This document shows, in pieces, positions 44,272 to 52,714 of a stretch of DNA of 64,000 bases (within the stretch, counting starts at the first letter, position 1; each line of letters begins with the position of its first letter). Under the pieces are notes generated by a model. It worked only from the letters and a program-made list of their open reading frames with translations, had not been told where the DNA came from and ran no database searches. The position numbers were made by a program, and so were the translations under genes. Source of the DNA: Phycisphaerae bacterium (GTDB lineage Bacteria; Chloroflexota; Anaerolineae; 4572-78; J111); NCBI GenBank assembly GCA_028285035.1, contig JANQQF010000040.1, positions 1 to 64,000 on the forward strand, written 5' to 3'.

Positions 44272-45467
44272 TGCCAGCAAATGTACAAAGTCTAAACTGG
44301 CCCTTGATGCAAAATAATATCACCCGCGCTGACCTAGACATTTTGATTGAGTATCTCAAGCAAGATGACCCCAGACTAACCCAATACAATCAAGTTAAAG
44401 CCTTTGAGAAAGCCTGGTCAGAATGGCTGGGGGTTCGCTATAGTGTGTTTGTCAATTCCGGCTCATCAGCCAATTTGCTAACGATGTCTACCCTAAAGCA
44501 CCTTTACGGCCCCGGCGAAATCATCGTTCCGACCCTGACTTGGGTGTCCGACATCGCGTCGGTCATTCAGTGTGGTTTTGACCCAGTCTTTGTTGATATT
44601 AATCGCCACACGCTTGGTATGGATATTGATCAGGTCCTACAAAAAATCACCCCTAACACAAGAGCCGTTTTCTTGACCCATATTCTAGGGTACAACGCAC
44701 TCAACCAAACCTTGCTAGATGAATTAAAAAAGCAAGGCATCCCTTTAATCGAGGACACCTGCGAGTCGCATGGGGCCACATTTAAGGGACAGAAGCTAGG
44801 CTCCTTTGGTTTAATGTCTAACTTTTCATTTTATTATGCCCACCATATGTCTACGATCGAAGGGGGTATGGTTTGCACCAACGACCCTGAACTGTATGAA
44901 ACCGTACGTATGTTTCGCTCGCACGGTATGGTGCGCGAGGCCTCTGATGAGGCAATCAAACGATCATATCAGGATAAACATCCTGACCTAAACCCTGATT
45001 TTATCTTTGCGTTCCCGGCTTACAACATGCGTAGCACGGAGATAAATGCGGTACTTGGTTTAGCTCAACTTAAGGGATTGGATGACAACAACGCCATTCG
45101 GACTGAGAACTTAAATTTATTCCTCGACAATTTAGACCCTGAAAAATATTTTACCGATTTTGAGAGAACTGGAAGTTGTAACTATGCCTTCACCCTGGTT
45201 ATCAAAGAGCCTAATCAGACCTTGTACAACAATGTGATTCAGGCCATGCGTGACCACGGGGTGGAATTTCGACGAGGGACATCAGGGGGCGGGAATCAGC
45301 TTCGTCAACCCTATTTAAAGAAACTTTTGGGCGAAGAAGAATATAAAAAGTATCCTCAAGTCAATCATATTCATTTTTATGGCTTCTATATCGGAAACTA
45401 TCCTGATTTGGATAAAGATAAAATCTTGAAGCTATGTGCAATCTTGAATGATTTAGCGGCGGAATGA
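44271..45467 (+). CDS. ColD/RfbH-like PLP-dependent nucleotide-sugar 3-dehydratase (DegT fold)
   Basis: 398 residues of the DegT/DnrJ/EryC1/StrS aminotransferase fold. PLP pocket: SGSSANLLT, LTHILGYN, EDTCESHGA. At the position of the Schiff-base lysine the sequence reads YYAHHMSTIEGG, with His191 instead of Lys. This replacement is the mark of ColD (GDP-4-keto-6-deoxymannose 3-dehydratase, His188) and of RfbH/E1-type 3-dehydrases, which remove the C3 hydroxyl rather than transaminate. An aminotransferase role is therefore unlikely. The GDP-fucose-synthase-like gene three genes upstream parallels ColC of the colitose pathway. Confidence 0.88.
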   Translation: MPANVQSLNWPLMQNNITRADLDILIEYLKQDDPRLTQYNQVKAFEKAWSEWLGVRYSVFVNSGSSANLLTMSTLKHLYGPGEIIVPTLTWVSDIASVIQCGFDPVFVDINRHTLGMDIDQVLQKITPNTRAVFLTHILGYNALNQTLLDELKKQGIPLIEDTCESHGATFKGQKLGSFGLMSNFSFYYAHHMSTIEGGMVCTNDPELYETVRMFRSHGMVREASDEAIKRSYQDKHPDLNPDFIFAFPAYNMRSTEINAVLGLAQLKGLDDNNAIRTENLNLFLDNLDPEKYFTDFERTGSCNYAFTLVIKEPNQTLYNNVIQAMRDHGVEFRRGTSGGGNQLRQPYLKKLLGEEEYKKYPQVNHIHFYGFYIGNYPDLDKDKILKLCAILNDLAAE

Positions 45468-45497
45468 CAGCAATCCCAAATAAAAGAGGCTTAAATA

Positions 45498-47006
45498 ATG
45501 GCTAGGAAGAAACAGGTAGATTTAGTTCTAATCAATCCAGCCAACCGCAAAAGAATCTACCAATCCTTAAGCAACACGATGAGTGCAATTGAACCGCCTG
45601 TTTGGGCGGGCCTGATGGCGACCTTTATCAGAAAAAAGGGGCTATCCGTAGAAATCATTGATGCCACCAGCACCCATGACTTGGGACCAACAGAAGTGGC
45701 CCAGCAGGTGGCCGATATTAATCCGGTCTTGGCGGCGGTGGTGGTTTACGGGCAACAGCCATCGGCCTCGACCCAAGTGATGCCTGGAGCTGGTAAAGTT
45801 TGTACGGCGATTAAAGAACAGGCACCAGAACAGAACGTTATCCTTGTCGGCGGGCATGTGGCGGCTTTACCTGAACGCTCGCTGCGTGAAGAAGATGCCG
45901 ATTTTGTAGCTGGAGGAGAAGGGTTATTTACCTTACTTGAATTGATCCAAGCCCTCAAGGCTGGAGCCACCGATTTTAGCAAAGTGCCAGATCTGTGGTA
46001 TCAAGAGGGGGATCATATTAGAATGACCCAGCCCGCCCCTTTGTTTAAGGCCCTTGATGAAGAAATGCCAGGCGTCGCTTGGGATTTGCTGCCGATGGAG
46101 CGATACAGGGCGCATAATTGGCACTGCTTTGGACGCTTAAATCGAGAGCCTTATGCCGCAATTTATACCACGCTGGGCTGTCCTTATCATTGTAGCTTTT
46201 GCTGTATTCAAGCCCCTTTTAAAAGTGGCGAGAAAGTCATCGGCTTTAACGAAAATATTAATAGCTATCGTTTCTGGAGTCCCCAGACGGTGATTGAGCA
46301 AATCGATATTTTGGTCAATCAGTATGGCGTCAAAAACATTAAATTTGCCGATGAGATGTTTGTGCTGAATAAACGGCACGTGCTTGGCATTTGTGACCTC
46401 ATCATTGAACGAGGCTATGACTTAAATATATGGGCGTATACGCGGGTCGATACGGTTAAGGATGGTTTAATTGACAAGATGAAACAAGCTGGGATCAACT
46501 GGTTGGCCATTGGCATTGAAGCGGCGAATGACCGGGTTCGAGACCAGGTGCAAAAGGGTGTCAACCAAGTTGATATCGCACAGGTTGTGCGTCGTGTGCA
46601 AGCCGTTGGTATCAACGTTATCGGTAACTATATTTTTGGCCTACCAGAGGATGACCATGCAACGATGCAGCAGACCTTAGATCTGTCGCTTGATCTGAAA
46701 TGTGAGTTTGCTAATTTCTACTCAGCCATGGCCTATCCGGGTTCGGAACTTTACAATTTAGCGATAGAACAAAACTGGCAGCTCCCCCATACCTGGGCAG
46801 GCTATTCTCAACATGCGGTAGACACCTTGCCTTTACCAACCAACTATCTAACGGCATCAGAGGTATTACGCTTTAGAGATGATGCGTTCCAAACCTATTA
46901 CAATGATCCTGGCTACCTTAATATGATTACTGAAAAGTTTGGGCCTGAAACCACGCAACATATAAAAGAGATGGCCTCGTTTAAACTTGAGCGCCATTAT
47001 GCGTAG
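45498..47006 (+). CDS. B12-binding radical SAM enzyme
   Basis: 502 residues. N-terminal Rossmann domain (VDLVLINPANRKR, SVEIIDAT, VILVGGH) of the cobalamin-binding type, without the His of base-off B12 ligation. The radical SAM core has TTLGCPYHCSFCC, with Cys228, Cys232 and Cys235 holding the 4Fe-4S cluster. GIEAAND and NYIFGLPEDD are conserved downstream. Members include methyltransferases and ring-rearranging enzymes acting on unactivated carbons. Its place after the keto-sugar genes suggests C-methylation or another carbon modification of the same sugar; this is inference. Confidence 0.87.
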   Translation: MARKKQVDLVLINPANRKRIYQSLSNTMSAIEPPVWAGLMATFIRKKGLSVEIIDATSTHDLGPTEVAQQVADINPVLAAVVVYGQQPSASTQVMPGAGKVCTAIKEQAPEQNVILVGGHVAALPERSLREEDADFVAGGEGLFTLLELIQALKAGATDFSKVPDLWYQEGDHIRMTQPAPLFKALDEEMPGVAWDLLPMERYRAHNWHCFGRLNREPYAAIYTTLGCPYHCSFCCIQAPFKSGEKVIGFNENINSYRFWSPQTVIEQIDILVNQYGVKNIKFADEMFVLNKRHVLGICDLIIERGYDLNIWAYTRVDTVKDGLIDKMKQAGINWLAIGIEAANDRVRDQVQKGVNQVDIAQVVRRVQAVGINVIGNYIFGLPEDDHATMQQTLDLSLDLKCEFANFYSAMAYPGSELYNLAIEQNWQLPHTWAGYSQHAVDTLPLPTNYLTASEVLRFRDDAFQTYYNDPGYLNMITEKFGPETTQHIKEMASFKLERHYA

Positions 47007-47050
47007 TTACCTTGTAACAGCGAAAAAATTGTTCATTTCAATACAAAATT

Positions 47051-48004
47051 GTGAATAAATTACCCCTAGTCTCGATTGTAACGCCCTCATTAAACCAGCA
47101 ACAGTTTTTAGAAGAAACAATTCTGTCTGTCATAAATCAGGATTACCCAAATATTGAATACATCATCATAGATGGCGGCTCCACTGATGGTACATTAGAC
47201 ATTATTCATCAATATGAAGATTATTTGGCCTATTGGACCAGTGAGAAGGATGGGGGAACATCCGAAGCGATCAATAAAGGGTGGCGGCAGGCTACGGGCG
47301 ATTATCTTTGGATATTAAACTCGGATGATCTGTTGGTTGTGCCAAATGGGATCTCGCTCTTGGTAGAATATCTAGGAGAAAGCCCATCTATCGACTTTGC
47401 TTATGGAAACCTGTACTTTATGAATGAAAATGGTGAAGTTGTCGGCGAAAGATGGTTCCCTGATTATACACTTCTCAAATTAGTGTTAGAAGATCGAAAA
47501 CAGGCTCCTTTTACCGGTTGCCTGATGCGTCGACCTGTTTTAGATAACATCGGATACTTTGATACCAGCCTGAAATCAGCAAATGATCGAGATTACCTAT
47601 TTCGGATTGCTCTTTATCATAAAATGGGGCATCTGCATCAGTTTACAGGTTACTTTAGAGTGCATCCAATGGCGAGTACACAAATCAACGCTTGGCTCAA
47701 TGGTCAAGAGGCTGTATCTGTCCATAAAAAGCTTTTGCAATCGCCGGATGCCCCACCTGAGTTATTGCGACAAGCCAATCAGGTATTGGGTATCGCCCAT
47801 CGCTACGCAGTCAGTTGTTACATTCGAAACGGCCACTCACAAAAAACGCGTTACCACATCATCCAAACCTATAAATACATTCCCAGAAAATTGTTCGATC
47901 CTCGACTTTTGGTTATCTTCTTGTCTAGTCTATTAGGTGATAGATTAATGACCCTTATACGTTCTTTGTTTCTTCGCATTTTTCCGTTGGACTACAATTC
48001 ATAA
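47051..48004 (+). CDS. GT2 family glycosyltransferase
   Basis: 317 residues, GTG start. VSIVTPSLNQQQFLEETI at the N-terminus, YIIIDGGSTDGTLDII and LNSDDLL (DxD-type site), then GCLMRR and SANDRDYLFRIALYHKMG typical of GT2 enzymes with a retained acceptor region. Cytoplasmic, adding one residue of the glycan. C-terminal ~60 residues are basic and amphipathic, suggesting membrane association. Confidence 0.9.
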   Translation: MNKLPLVSIVTPSLNQQQFLEETILSVINQDYPNIEYIIIDGGSTDGTLDIIHQYEDYLAYWTSEKDGGTSEAINKGWRQATGDYLWILNSDDLLVVPNGISLLVEYLGESPSIDFAYGNLYFMNENGEVVGERWFPDYTLLKLVLEDRKQAPFTGCLMRRPVLDNIGYFDTSLKSANDRDYLFRIALYHKMGHLHQFTGYFRVHPMASTQINAWLNGQEAVSVHKKLLQSPDAPPELLRQANQVLGIAHRYAVSCYIRNGHSQKTRYHIIQTYKYIPRKLFDPRLLVIFLSSLLGDRLMTLIRSLFLRIFPLDYNS

Positions 48005-48017
48005 GTAGGGTTAAAAT

Positions 48018-49118
48018 GTGAAGATAGGGATCGATGTAAGCATTACAAATATTAATCAAGCTGGCACAGCCACCTACGCCCACAATTTAGTTAATGCCTT
48101 GCGGGAAGCTGAAGCTGAAGACAAATTTCACCTTTTTGCCATTAAGCAAACGTATGACATGGTAAAACAAAAAACCCTGCAAGACCGAATCGATACCCTC
48201 TATCGAGATATTGTTTGGGCGCACGGGATTCTGCCTTGGCAAGCACGCCAAGCAAAGATAGACCTATTGCATATCCCCGCAAATGTCACCCCCATCTTCT
48301 CTCCCTGCCCTACAATCATCACCATTCATGATATGATCGCCTATAAGTTCCCCCACTATGTTACCCCTTGGTTCCGTAACTATTTTCGAGCAGCACTCCC
48401 CCTAACTGCCAAAAAAGCTTCAATCATTCTGACAAACTCCGCGCATTCAAAACGTGACATCATTGAAATATTAGGCGTATCCCCTAATAAAGTAGTTGTC
48501 ACGTATCTAGCAGCTTCCCCTGATTTCCAATGCCTCTCAAAAAATAAGGTCAAAGAGACCATCCGAAAATACAATCTAAGCAATTTTATTCTCACGGTAA
48601 GTACATTGGAACCCCGTAAGAATATGAAAGGTTTGTTGCAAGCCTTTGCCTTGCTTAGAGAAAAAGGCTTTCCTCACCAGCTCATTCATGTCGGCCCCAA
48701 AGGCTGGTATTTCAACGATATTTTGGCTCAGGTGCCTCAGTTGGGATTACAAGACTCCGTTCGTTTTTTGGGGCATATCCCTAGAGACGATCTCGTTGCC
48801 TTGTACAATGCGGCCTCAGTTTTTGTCTATCCCTCATTTTATGAAGGGTTTGGTCTGCCTGTTTTAGAAGCAATGGCCTGCGGTTGTCCGGTGGTTACCT
48901 CTAAGTGCTCATCTCTACCTGAAATTGTTGAGCAAGCAGGGATTATGGTTGATCCTTATGATGTAAACCAGCTCGCCGAGGCCATTCAGAATGTACTAGA
49001 AGATTTGAGTTTGGCTCAAGCGCTATGTCAACGAGGCTTAAGCCGATCAAACGCATTCACCTGGCAACGCTGTGCGCATCAAACGTTAGATGTTTATCAT
49101 CAAGTGCTAGGCAGGTAA
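48018..49118 (+). CDS. GT4 family glycosyltransferase
   Basis: 366 residues, GTG start. GT-B fold: IGIDVSITNINQAGTATYAHNLV at the N-terminus, HIPANVTP, and the donor-binding C-half with STLEPRKNMKGLL, YPSFYEGFGLPVLEAMACGCPVV (E-x7-E motif) and VDPYDVNQLAEAI. These motifs match RfaB/WbaZ-like mannosyl- or heptosyltransferases. It is the last gene of the island. Just 74 bases separate it from the convergent SDR gene. Confidence 0.92.
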   Translation: MKIGIDVSITNINQAGTATYAHNLVNALREAEAEDKFHLFAIKQTYDMVKQKTLQDRIDTLYRDIVWAHGILPWQARQAKIDLLHIPANVTPIFSPCPTIITIHDMIAYKFPHYVTPWFRNYFRAALPLTAKKASIILTNSAHSKRDIIEILGVSPNKVVVTYLAASPDFQCLSKNKVKETIRKYNLSNFILTVSTLEPRKNMKGLLQAFALLREKGFPHQLIHVGPKGWYFNDILAQVPQLGLQDSVRFLGHIPRDDLVALYNAASVFVYPSFYEGFGLPVLEAMACGCPVVTSKCSSLPEIVEQAGIMVDPYDVNQLAEAIQNVLEDLSLAQALCQRGLSRSNAFTWQRCAHQTLDVYHQVLGR

Positions 49119-49192
49119 AATTAAAGCCCCCAAGATGGACTCCCTTGAGGCCAACCCCCTCAAAGAAACTGGCCCCAAAGGCATAGTAATCT

Positions 49193-49957
49193 TTACAAAT
49201 ACGCCCCACCAGAAATTTCAAGGCGCTGCCCCGTAATCCAGCCGGCTTCATCGCTGCACAAGAAGGCAATCACCCCTTCTACATCTTGGGGAACGCCGAC
49301 TCGGCCCAGGGCGGTGATGGAGGCAATGTAATCGGTCGCCTGTGGCATCGACTCGAAGAGATCTTTGTTAAAATCAGTGTCCAAGGCACCCGGCGACACG
49401 GCATTGACAGTGATGTGACGTGGACCTAATTCTTTGGCTAAGTACTGCGATAGCAGCTCAACGGCAGCCTTGATAGTAGCGTAGGCAATGAGAGGGCCAA
49501 AGGCGGTGCGGGTGGTGCCAGAGCCAAGATTGATGATGCGCCCACCATCAGCCAAATCATTGACCAATTGCTGAGTGAGGAAGAATACGCTTTTGAAGTT
49601 GGTGTTGTATTGAGCGTCCAGATCAGCTTCGCTAACCACCGCAAAGGGTTTGCGCGATAAAATCCCGGCGTTGTTGATCAAGATGTGAAATTTGTCCGTA
49701 CCCCACGTTTCAAGGACACCTCTAAATTGCTCTACAAATGAAGCAATGTTATCCGTTCCCTCCAAATCGACCTGCAATGCAGTTGCCTTACGTCCCATCG
49801 CTTCAATCTCAGCCACAACCGCCTGGGCCGCCTCAGCTTGTGAGCGGTAGGTGATACAGACATCAGCTCCAGCTTTTGCTAAGCGTAGCGCTACGGCTTT
49901 TCCTAAACTTCGGCTTCCCCCTGTAACTAACGCAACTTTATTTTCTAAGGTACTCAT
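49193..49957 (-). CDS. SDR family oxidoreductase (FabG-like)
   Basis: 254 residues, classical short-chain dehydrogenase. TGGSRSLGKA cofactor loop, NNAGI, Ser in LGSGTTR, YATIK (Tyr/Lys) and the C-terminal AGWITGQRLEISGG. The arginine after the glycine motif and TYRSQ after strand 2 suggest NADP preference. The last 31 codons recur as a decayed copy at 28070, across the glycan island. RBS AGGAG is present. AraC and aldo/keto reductase genes upstream on the same strand suggest a small carbonyl-reduction locus. Confidence 0.92.
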   Translation of the reverse strand: MSTLENKVALVTGGSRSLGKAVALRLAKAGADVCITYRSQAEAAQAVVAEIEAMGRKATALQVDLEGTDNIASFVEQFRGVLETWGTDKFHILINNAGILSRKPFAVVSEADLDAQYNTNFKSVFFLTQQLVNDLADGGRIINLGSGTTRTAFGPLIAYATIKAAVELLSQYLAKELGPRHITVNAVSPGALDTDFNKDLFESMPQATDYIASITALGRVGVPQDVEGVIAFLCSDEAGWITGQRLEISGGAYL

Positions 49958-50059
49958 TATGATCTCCTATCTTTATCGATGAATAAATGTGATGCTTCAA
50001 AGATACGGCAGAAGATCGATAAACTAAAGGCAAATTTCTAAGGGGAAATGACCTATTTC

Positions 50060-50995
50060 TCAGATATTAGAATGTGATTGCTTCGCACGACGAAAGGCAC
50101 CGGGAGTAAGACCTGTATGCTTTTTGAAAAAGCGGGAAAAGTGGGTCGGCTCCTGAAAGCCAAGGAGATAGGCAATCTCTTTGATTGATTGCGAGGATTG
50201 AACCAGCAGGGCTTGCGCTTCGGCAATGCTTTTTTCAGTCAGCCAAGTATTGACCGTTTTGCCCGTCTTGCGCTTGATAACCGTACTAAAATAATTCGGG
50301 TGTAGCCCTTGGAGGTTGGCAAAATCTTGAACCTGAAACAGATGATCAGCTTCACCTAAAATTAGCTGACGGAAGTGACTTTCCAGATTCTGTTTGAATA
50401 TTGTGACAATGGCCGAGGTCTGATTGCCTTCTGTTTGGGGATCATAATCCTGCCAAAATTGTTCCTTCAACCTGAGCAAAAAGACCATCATCAAACTACT
50501 CAAAATCTTATACTTGTACGGAGATTGCCCTTCGTATTCACCAAGCATTTGATCACATAACGCAGCAAAGGGTTCAAAGTCAGCCGTCTCAAGGGTGTCG
50601 GGAGGAGCCGCCTCAGCCAACAAAAAAGGAAATTCATCAAAAATCGTTTCCTGAATATATTGCTTGAGAAATTTTTCAGAACAAGTGATGATATACCCAC
50701 GATACGGCTCAATCAATTGATAGCCTTTGATATGACCGGGATTGTTAAAGTAGATAGTCTGCGGCCCAGTCTCAAAGGTTTGACTATCTAAAATATAGAG
50801 ACCACGCCCCTCTTTGATGACAACAAAGGAGTAGTAGTTTGCCCGAAAGAGGGGCGACTTTTCGGGGTAATATTCGTGAAATCGATCCGTGGCGTGGATC
50901 GTAAATTCCGTTTCCTGGGTCAGTGGAATGCCCATCGCCTGATAAAACTCGGATAGAGTTTGATAGAGTTTGATTGGGTTAGATTCGATCATCAT
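50060..50995 (-). CDS. AraC family transcriptional regulator
   Basis: 311 residues. The N-terminal ~190 residues form a cupin-like sensor domain. The C-terminal ~100 residues have two helix-turn-helix motifs: VQDFANLQGLHPNYFSTVIKRKTGKT, and IKEIAYLLGFQEPTHFSRFFKKHTGLTPGAFR with the family signature. It lies between SDR and aldo/keto reductase genes on the same strand and probably controls one of them. AAGGG precedes the start, and a terminator hairpin lies only 18 bases further upstream. Confidence 0.92.
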   Translation of the reverse strand: MMIESNPIKLYQTLSEFYQAMGIPLTQETEFTIHATDRFHEYYPEKSPLFRANYYSFVVIKEGRGLYILDSQTFETGPQTIYFNNPGHIKGYQLIEPYRGYIITCSEKFLKQYIQETIFDEFPFLLAEAAPPDTLETADFEPFAALCDQMLGEYEGQSPYKYKILSSLMMVFLLRLKEQFWQDYDPQTEGNQTSAIVTIFKQNLESHFRQLILGEADHLFQVQDFANLQGLHPNYFSTVIKRKTGKTVNTWLTEKSIAEAQALLVQSSQSIKEIAYLLGFQEPTHFSRFFKKHTGLTPGAFRRAKQSHSNI

Positions 50996-51012
50996 AGGCC
51001 CTTAAATAAAAA

Positions 51013-51044
51013 TCGAGTGTCCAACATCATAATCGGACACTCGA
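51013..51044 (-). terminator. Terminator after the aldo/keto reductase gene
   Basis: Perfect 10-bp stem TCGAGTGTCC/GGACACTCGA with a 12-base loop, followed on the minus strand by TTTTTATTT. It ends the reductase transcript and sits immediately in front of the AraC gene. Confidence 0.8.
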
Positions 51045-51076
51045 AAAAGATAAAGTTTTATTGAGCAGGTTTGATG

Positions 51077-52105
51077 CTACAAACTGCGATGATTATCAAT
51101 CTGCGCGAAGGTACCGCCGTAGACAGAGTCGATCACCCCTTCAGTTTTAAGAAAATCATGGGGGAAGCCTAGATCGATGTCACTAACCTTGTTCAAACGG
51201 GCAATATGCTCATCGGTTAGGGCGAAGTTAAGGCAACCTAAATTATCCTGAATTTGGGAGGCTTTTTTGGCCCCGATCAAGGGAATGACAACACCGGGTT
51301 GTTGGCGAACCCAATTAAGGGCGACTTGCGAGGGGGCGACATCGATCTCTTCAGCAATGTTGACCACCTCTTGGGCAATAGCTAAATTATGCTCACTAAC
51401 AGTGCCCCAACTGGCAGCACGACCGGAGGCAGCGGCGTCTTTGTTGTATTTGCCCGTCAAGATGCCTGAGCCTAAGGCACCCCACGCCGTCACCCCGATA
51501 TCGAGCGTACGGGCCATTGGGAGATGCTCCCGTTCGATGGTGCGCTCGATTAAGCTGTATTGGAGTTGGAGGCCAATAAAGCGGGACCAGCCGCGCAAAT
51601 CGGCCAAGGTGTTGGCTTGGGAGATGACCCAGGACGGAGCATCGGAGATACCAACATACAGAACCTTACCGCTGCGGACGAGGTCATCGAGGGCCCGCAT
51701 CACCTCTTCAACAGGTGTCATAAAATCCCAGGCGTGGACCCAGTAAATGTCAACGTAATCAGTCTTGAGCCGTTTGAGACTGGCTTCAAGGGCCTGCACC
51801 ATATTTTTGCGATGGTTGCCACTGGCGTTGGGATCGTTGCGGTGAGTGAATAAGGTGTATTTGGTCGCTAAGACAAAGTGGGCCCGGTCTGGGGCAATAA
51901 AGTCGCCAACGTAGCTTTCACTCGTGCCCTCAGTGTAGCGATTGGCCGTGTCAACAAAATTCCCCCCCGCTTCGGCATAGGCATCAAACATTTTCTGGCT
52001 CTCCTCTTTGGAAGCACCCCAACCCCAATCCTCACCAAAAGTCATTGTGCCCAAGGCTAACTCGGACACTCGCAACCCACTTCTGCCTAATAATTTATAT
52101 CTCAT
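51077..52105 (-). CDS. Aldo/keto reductase
   Basis: 342 residues from ATG 52105, supported by GGAGAG 9 bases upstream; a start at 52141 would add 12 residues and would cover the operator. AKR features: N-terminal YKLLGRSGLRVSELALGTMTFG, catalytic tetrad in FVDTANRYTEG (Asp/Tyr), LATKYTL (Lys) and YWVHAWD (His), then GALGSGILTGKY and VVIPLIGAKKASQI for NADPH binding. Reduces aldehydes or ketones. A MarR-type operator lies 25 bases before the start, so it is probably induced with marR. Confidence 0.92.
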   Translation of the reverse strand: MRYKLLGRSGLRVSELALGTMTFGEDWGWGASKEESQKMFDAYAEAGGNFVDTANRYTEGTSESYVGDFIAPDRAHFVLATKYTLFTHRNDPNASGNHRKNMVQALEASLKRLKTDYVDIYWVHAWDFMTPVEEVMRALDDLVRSGKVLYVGISDAPSWVISQANTLADLRGWSRFIGLQLQYSLIERTIEREHLPMARTLDIGVTAWGALGSGILTGKYNKDAAASGRAASWGTVSEHNLAIAQEVVNIAEEIDVAPSQVALNWVRQQPGVVIPLIGAKKASQIQDNLGCLNFALTDEHIARLNKVSDIDLGFPHDFLKTEGVIDSVYGGTFAQIDNHRSL

Positions 52106-52129
52106 AACAATATTCTCTCCATTTATTGT

Positions 52130-52141
52130 TTGTATGTACAA
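52130..52141. promoter_or_regulatory. MarR operator copy 1 (before the aldo/keto reductase)
   Basis: TTGTA-TG-TACAA palindrome with an extra T on its left. The identical core lies in front of marR at 52609-52620. Confidence 0.65.
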
Positions 52142-52163
52142 CTAAATATAAATCCAAAAAAAT

Positions 52164-52592
52164 TTAGACATCCAATTTTTGACTAGCTTCGTCCAATAGT
52201 TGTGTTAGGTTAATCGCATTCTCCTCTCCCAATATTGTGCAATATTGTTTAAATAAATTTTGCCAAGCTTCATAGATTGGGGCCTGAAGGTCACGCCCTT
52301 TTTCCGTGGGATAGACCCCAACAGTTTTTCCCGAACCCTGTCGTTCCAGCAAGCCTTTGTGAGCCAACTTATCAATAAAACGCGTAACAGTCGAAGGTGC
52401 TAAATGAAGCTCGGTCGCTAACTCAGTGGGGGTAATGCCCGGTTTGGCATTGGCCAGGAGCAGGAGAAAGGCATGAGAGGGTGAAACCCCCGTCATTCTA
52501 AATTCTTCCTCCGCCATCTTGGTCATCGCCCGGGAGACGGCATTAGCGGTGAAATATAGGCAGTTACATAGGGTTGGATAATCGTTGGTCAT
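52164..52592 (-). CDS. MarR family transcriptional regulator
   Basis: 142 residues. Winged helix with ITPTELATELHLAPSTVTRFIDKLAHKGLLERQGSG, and the wing sequence followed by YPTEKGRDL as in MarR proteins. It probably represses itself and the aldo/keto reductase, since the same palindrome precedes both. N-terminal CNCLYFTANAVSR contains two Cys residues that could sense oxidants or electrophiles; this is speculative. Confidence 0.92.
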   Translation of the reverse strand: MTNDYPTLCNCLYFTANAVSRAMTKMAEEEFRMTGVSPSHAFLLLLANAKPGITPTELATELHLAPSTVTRFIDKLAHKGLLERQGSGKTVGVYPTEKGRDLQAPIYEAWQNLFKQYCTILGEENAINLTQLLDEASQKLDV

Positions 52593-52608
52593 AACTACTC
52601 TTTAATGC

Positions 52609-52648
52609 TTGTACATACAAATATAGTTTAGAATTTAAGATGAAGCAA
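52609..52648 (-). promoter_or_regulatory. marR promoter with overlapping operator
   Basis: Minus-strand TTGCTT (52648-52643), 17-base spacer and TATATT (52625-52620). The palindrome TTGTATGTACAA (52620-52609) begins at the last base of the -10 box and covers the start point, the expected position for autorepression. Confidence 0.65.
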
Positions 52649-52714
52649 ATTTGGAAAAAGAAATTGAAGATTATACGGTTACGCTCTCTAAATCTTCAAT
52701 CTCTAATCTCAAAA

